From positions 1,121,574 to 1,148,654 of the forward strand of contig BFEA01000385.1 of the NCBI GenBank assembly GCA_003427395.1: a stretch of 27,081 nucleotides of DNA, in the 5' to 3' direction. Source of the DNA: Chara braunii. Lineage: Eukaryota > Streptophyta > Charophyceae > Charales > Characeae. A program made the position numbers and the translations under genes. The notes below the pieces were generated by a model that was given only the letters and a program-made list of their open reading frames with translations, did not search any database and was not told the origin of the DNA. Below are positions 25,931 to 27,081 of the stretch, piece by piece (the first letter of the stretch is position 1; each line of letters starts with the position of its first letter).

Positions 25931-26700
25931 TCTTTCACACAATACATTGACTTCACACCACTGGCGGTGAGGTTGTATTCCTCCAGAAGAGACAAAATCT
26001 GCCTCAATCCCTAAACGTGTTCCCATACGAATTTCCTCAACACAGGAGTCACTTCCGTTTCGTATTTCTCAATATGACCCTTTATCGCGAGATCGTTGAT
26101 GTACGACTCGGTAATTTGAGGGTTGGTCGACTGCATTATTTGTATCATGCTGCGTTGCACCATTGCAATAACGTTGGTTCATCCTCCAGGTGCAACTTTC
26201 ATATGAACTAGCCCTCTAGGCGTATACATTATCGTTATAGGACGATTTGGAGGATAAACAGAAAATTGATCGTATCTTGAGTAAAGGTCAATAAGGGACA
26301 CGATAAACAGAAAATTGATCAGTGTCTGGCAATCCCCTTACATCCCTTACGATTACCACATTCATCCTTTGCAAGTGTTGTACCCACCTAAGTACTCTAT
26401 CTGGTTGCACAAAACAAAACCAAGGAAAAGCATATGGCCCACTAGAAAATCCTGCAACATTCGTACGGATTTTCCCATCCAGACATTCTACCACTTTCCT
26501 GCGATCTTTGGGGTTAGGATACCTAGCCCCTCAGGCATTTCATGGTTCATGTAGTACAGTATCAATTTGGATTATTTCAATTTTATTTTCATCCAACTGT
26601 CCACGTTGATCGTCATTGAAGGCATACACGTCATTCTTCCCACGCATCAAGTCCGTCAGAAATTCGGGTTCCCCATTATCAGATCAGTTTCCTCATTGAT
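25931..26700 (-). pseudogene. Reverse transcriptase domain of pol
   Basis: In order on the minus strand: YAFNDDQRGQLDENKIEIIQ, GPYAFPWFCF, LRWVQHLQRMNVVIVRD, then after a frame change SLIDLYSRYDQFSVYPPNRP, TPRGLVHMKVAPGG, TESYINDLAIKG (26,103-26,092) and LSLLEEYNLTASGVKSMYC. This is the fingers-palm series of Ty3/gypsy RT. The catalytic YxDD box reads YIND, losing an essential Asp. In-frame stops lie at 26,540-26,542, 26,531-26,533, 26,179-26,181 and 26,011-26,013. Confidence 0.88.
26253..26320. repeat. 19-bp exact direct repeat inside RT
   Basis: GATAAACAGAAAATTGATC lies at 26,253-26,271 and 26,302-26,320. On the minus strand both copies encode DQFSVY, but only the downstream one fits the expected RT block; the upstream one replaces other residues and sits at the frame change. 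Confidence 0.9.
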
Positions 26701-26741
26701 ACGACAATGTTCATTTTTTGCTTCCTCTCTCATTTGCCGTA

Positions 26742-27003
26742 TCAATTCCCAACCGGTACAATTTCAGGCTCATCTGGACCCCTCATTCTTCGCACGCCTC
26801 CCAGATGACCGCTCCCCCGCAGCTCCCCGGGTCCGCCAAAGGTCCACAGTTGCGTCCTCGACCGCGCGGTCTTGACAGTGACCGACGCGGTCGTGGATGT
26901 GACCGCGGCCGTCGACGCAGACGAGTCGAGCGATGGTGGGGTCGTGGGGCGACGGCGTGGCCACGATGGTGGCGCAACACAGGGCACGACCAATGGTGCA
27001 TGA
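26742..27003. other. GC-rich segment upstream of pol
   Basis: About 200 bp of markedly GC-rich sequence, with open frames on the minus strand (Arg-, Thr- and Pro-rich) and no domain. The frame ending GPDEPEIVPVGN connects to the region just before RT, so part of it may be the pre-RT linker of the element. Its higher GC than the rest of pol suggests a less-decayed or foreign stretch. The function is unknown. Confidence 0.4.
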
Positions 27004-27007
27004 ACCC

Positions 27008-27010
27008 TCC

Positions 27011-27081
<71 letters not shown>
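27008..27081. repeat. (CT)n microsatellite at window end
   Basis: CT repeats with one TTT interruption run to the last base. The tract is cut by the window edge. Confidence 0.97.

Larger units (their letters stand above)
20960..26760 (-). mobile_element. Decayed Ty3/gypsy retrotransposon sequence (pol, then gag-like)
   Basis: Minus-strand pol domains run from about 26,700 to 23,340 in Ty3/gypsy order (RT, RNase H, integrase, C-terminal domain). A gag-like frame runs from 23,157 to 20,960. All frames carry stops and shifts, so nothing is functional. In an intact element gag precedes pol; here it follows pol after about 180 bp. No LTR pair could be defined. Separate entries give the domains. 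Confidence 0.88.

Noticed and set aside
26742-27001. GC-rich minus-strand frames as a separate gene
   Set aside because: Three minus-strand frames are open only because GC-rich sequence has few stops. There is no domain and no supporting start. At most it is the pre-RT part of the retroelement.

Overview
The window looks like nuclear, repeat-rich, non-genic DNA of a plant-lineage eukaryote. Evidence: long dinucleotide microsatellites, U6 snRNA retrocopies, decayed Ty3/gypsy retrotransposon coding sequence, foldback (MITE-like) elements, and a stretch carrying a mitochondrial nad2 fragment. The pol domains read like the Ty3/gypsy elements I associate with the charophyte alga Chara. That assignment is from memory and unconfirmed. 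I find no intact host protein gene; most short open frames come from simple repeats or lie inside repeats.

Layout. 1-3,170: CT/GT microsatellite, a repeated GC-rich CCGGGC module beside A-rich tracts, a 70-bp and a 115-bp tandem duplication, and (TA)n tracts. 3,176-3,351: a near full-length U6 snRNA retrocopy (minus strand) with an A-rich tail and a perfect 20-bp target-site duplication. 3,671-3,762: two tight hairpins and the first copy of a hairpin-headed repeat. 4,831-5,150: a 160-bp tandem duplication. 5,445-5,505 and 7,159-7,215: two related tRNA-like (A-box/B-box) SINE heads. 6,770-6,938: a second, broken U6 copy split by a 46-bp poly(A)-ended insert. 7,620-8,460: microsatellite and small tandem repeats. 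8,552-8,848: a 180-bp inverted-repeat element ending in the palindrome GGTGGTTTAAACCACC, followed by a separate long imperfect hairpin. 9,408-9,590: a purine tract.

10,080-12,600 is a mosaic that appears derived in part from mitochondrial DNA (a NUMT): two abutting tRNA fragments, a nad2 fragment with an internal stop, and three pairs of direct or inverted repeats around it. A 68-base poly(T) run and (TA)n-linked repeats lie inside it. 12,926-14,600 consists of nested duplications (about 335 bp and 598 bp) containing a hairpin-forming element. 14,900-16,860 holds two diverged copies of one repeat; a 522-bp foldback element sits in one of them, and the other copy provides the empty site. A primer-binding-site-like sequence lies at 16,844-16,856. 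16,860-20,950 is mostly unassigned except for a perfect-phase 99-bp tandem repeat.

20,960 to about 26,760 is decayed Ty3/gypsy material on the minus strand: pol (reverse transcriptase, RNase H, integrase with HHCC, D-D35-E and C-terminal domain) from about 26,700 down to 23,340, then a gag-like frame (basic region, coiled coil, mutated zinc knuckle) from 23,157 down to 20,960. Pol lies upstream of gag with only about 180 bp between them, opposite to the usual order. This suggests head-to-tail elements or a rearrangement. Most in-frame stops and a damaged RT catalytic box fit C-to-T/G-to-A decay. The window ends in a CT microsatellite.
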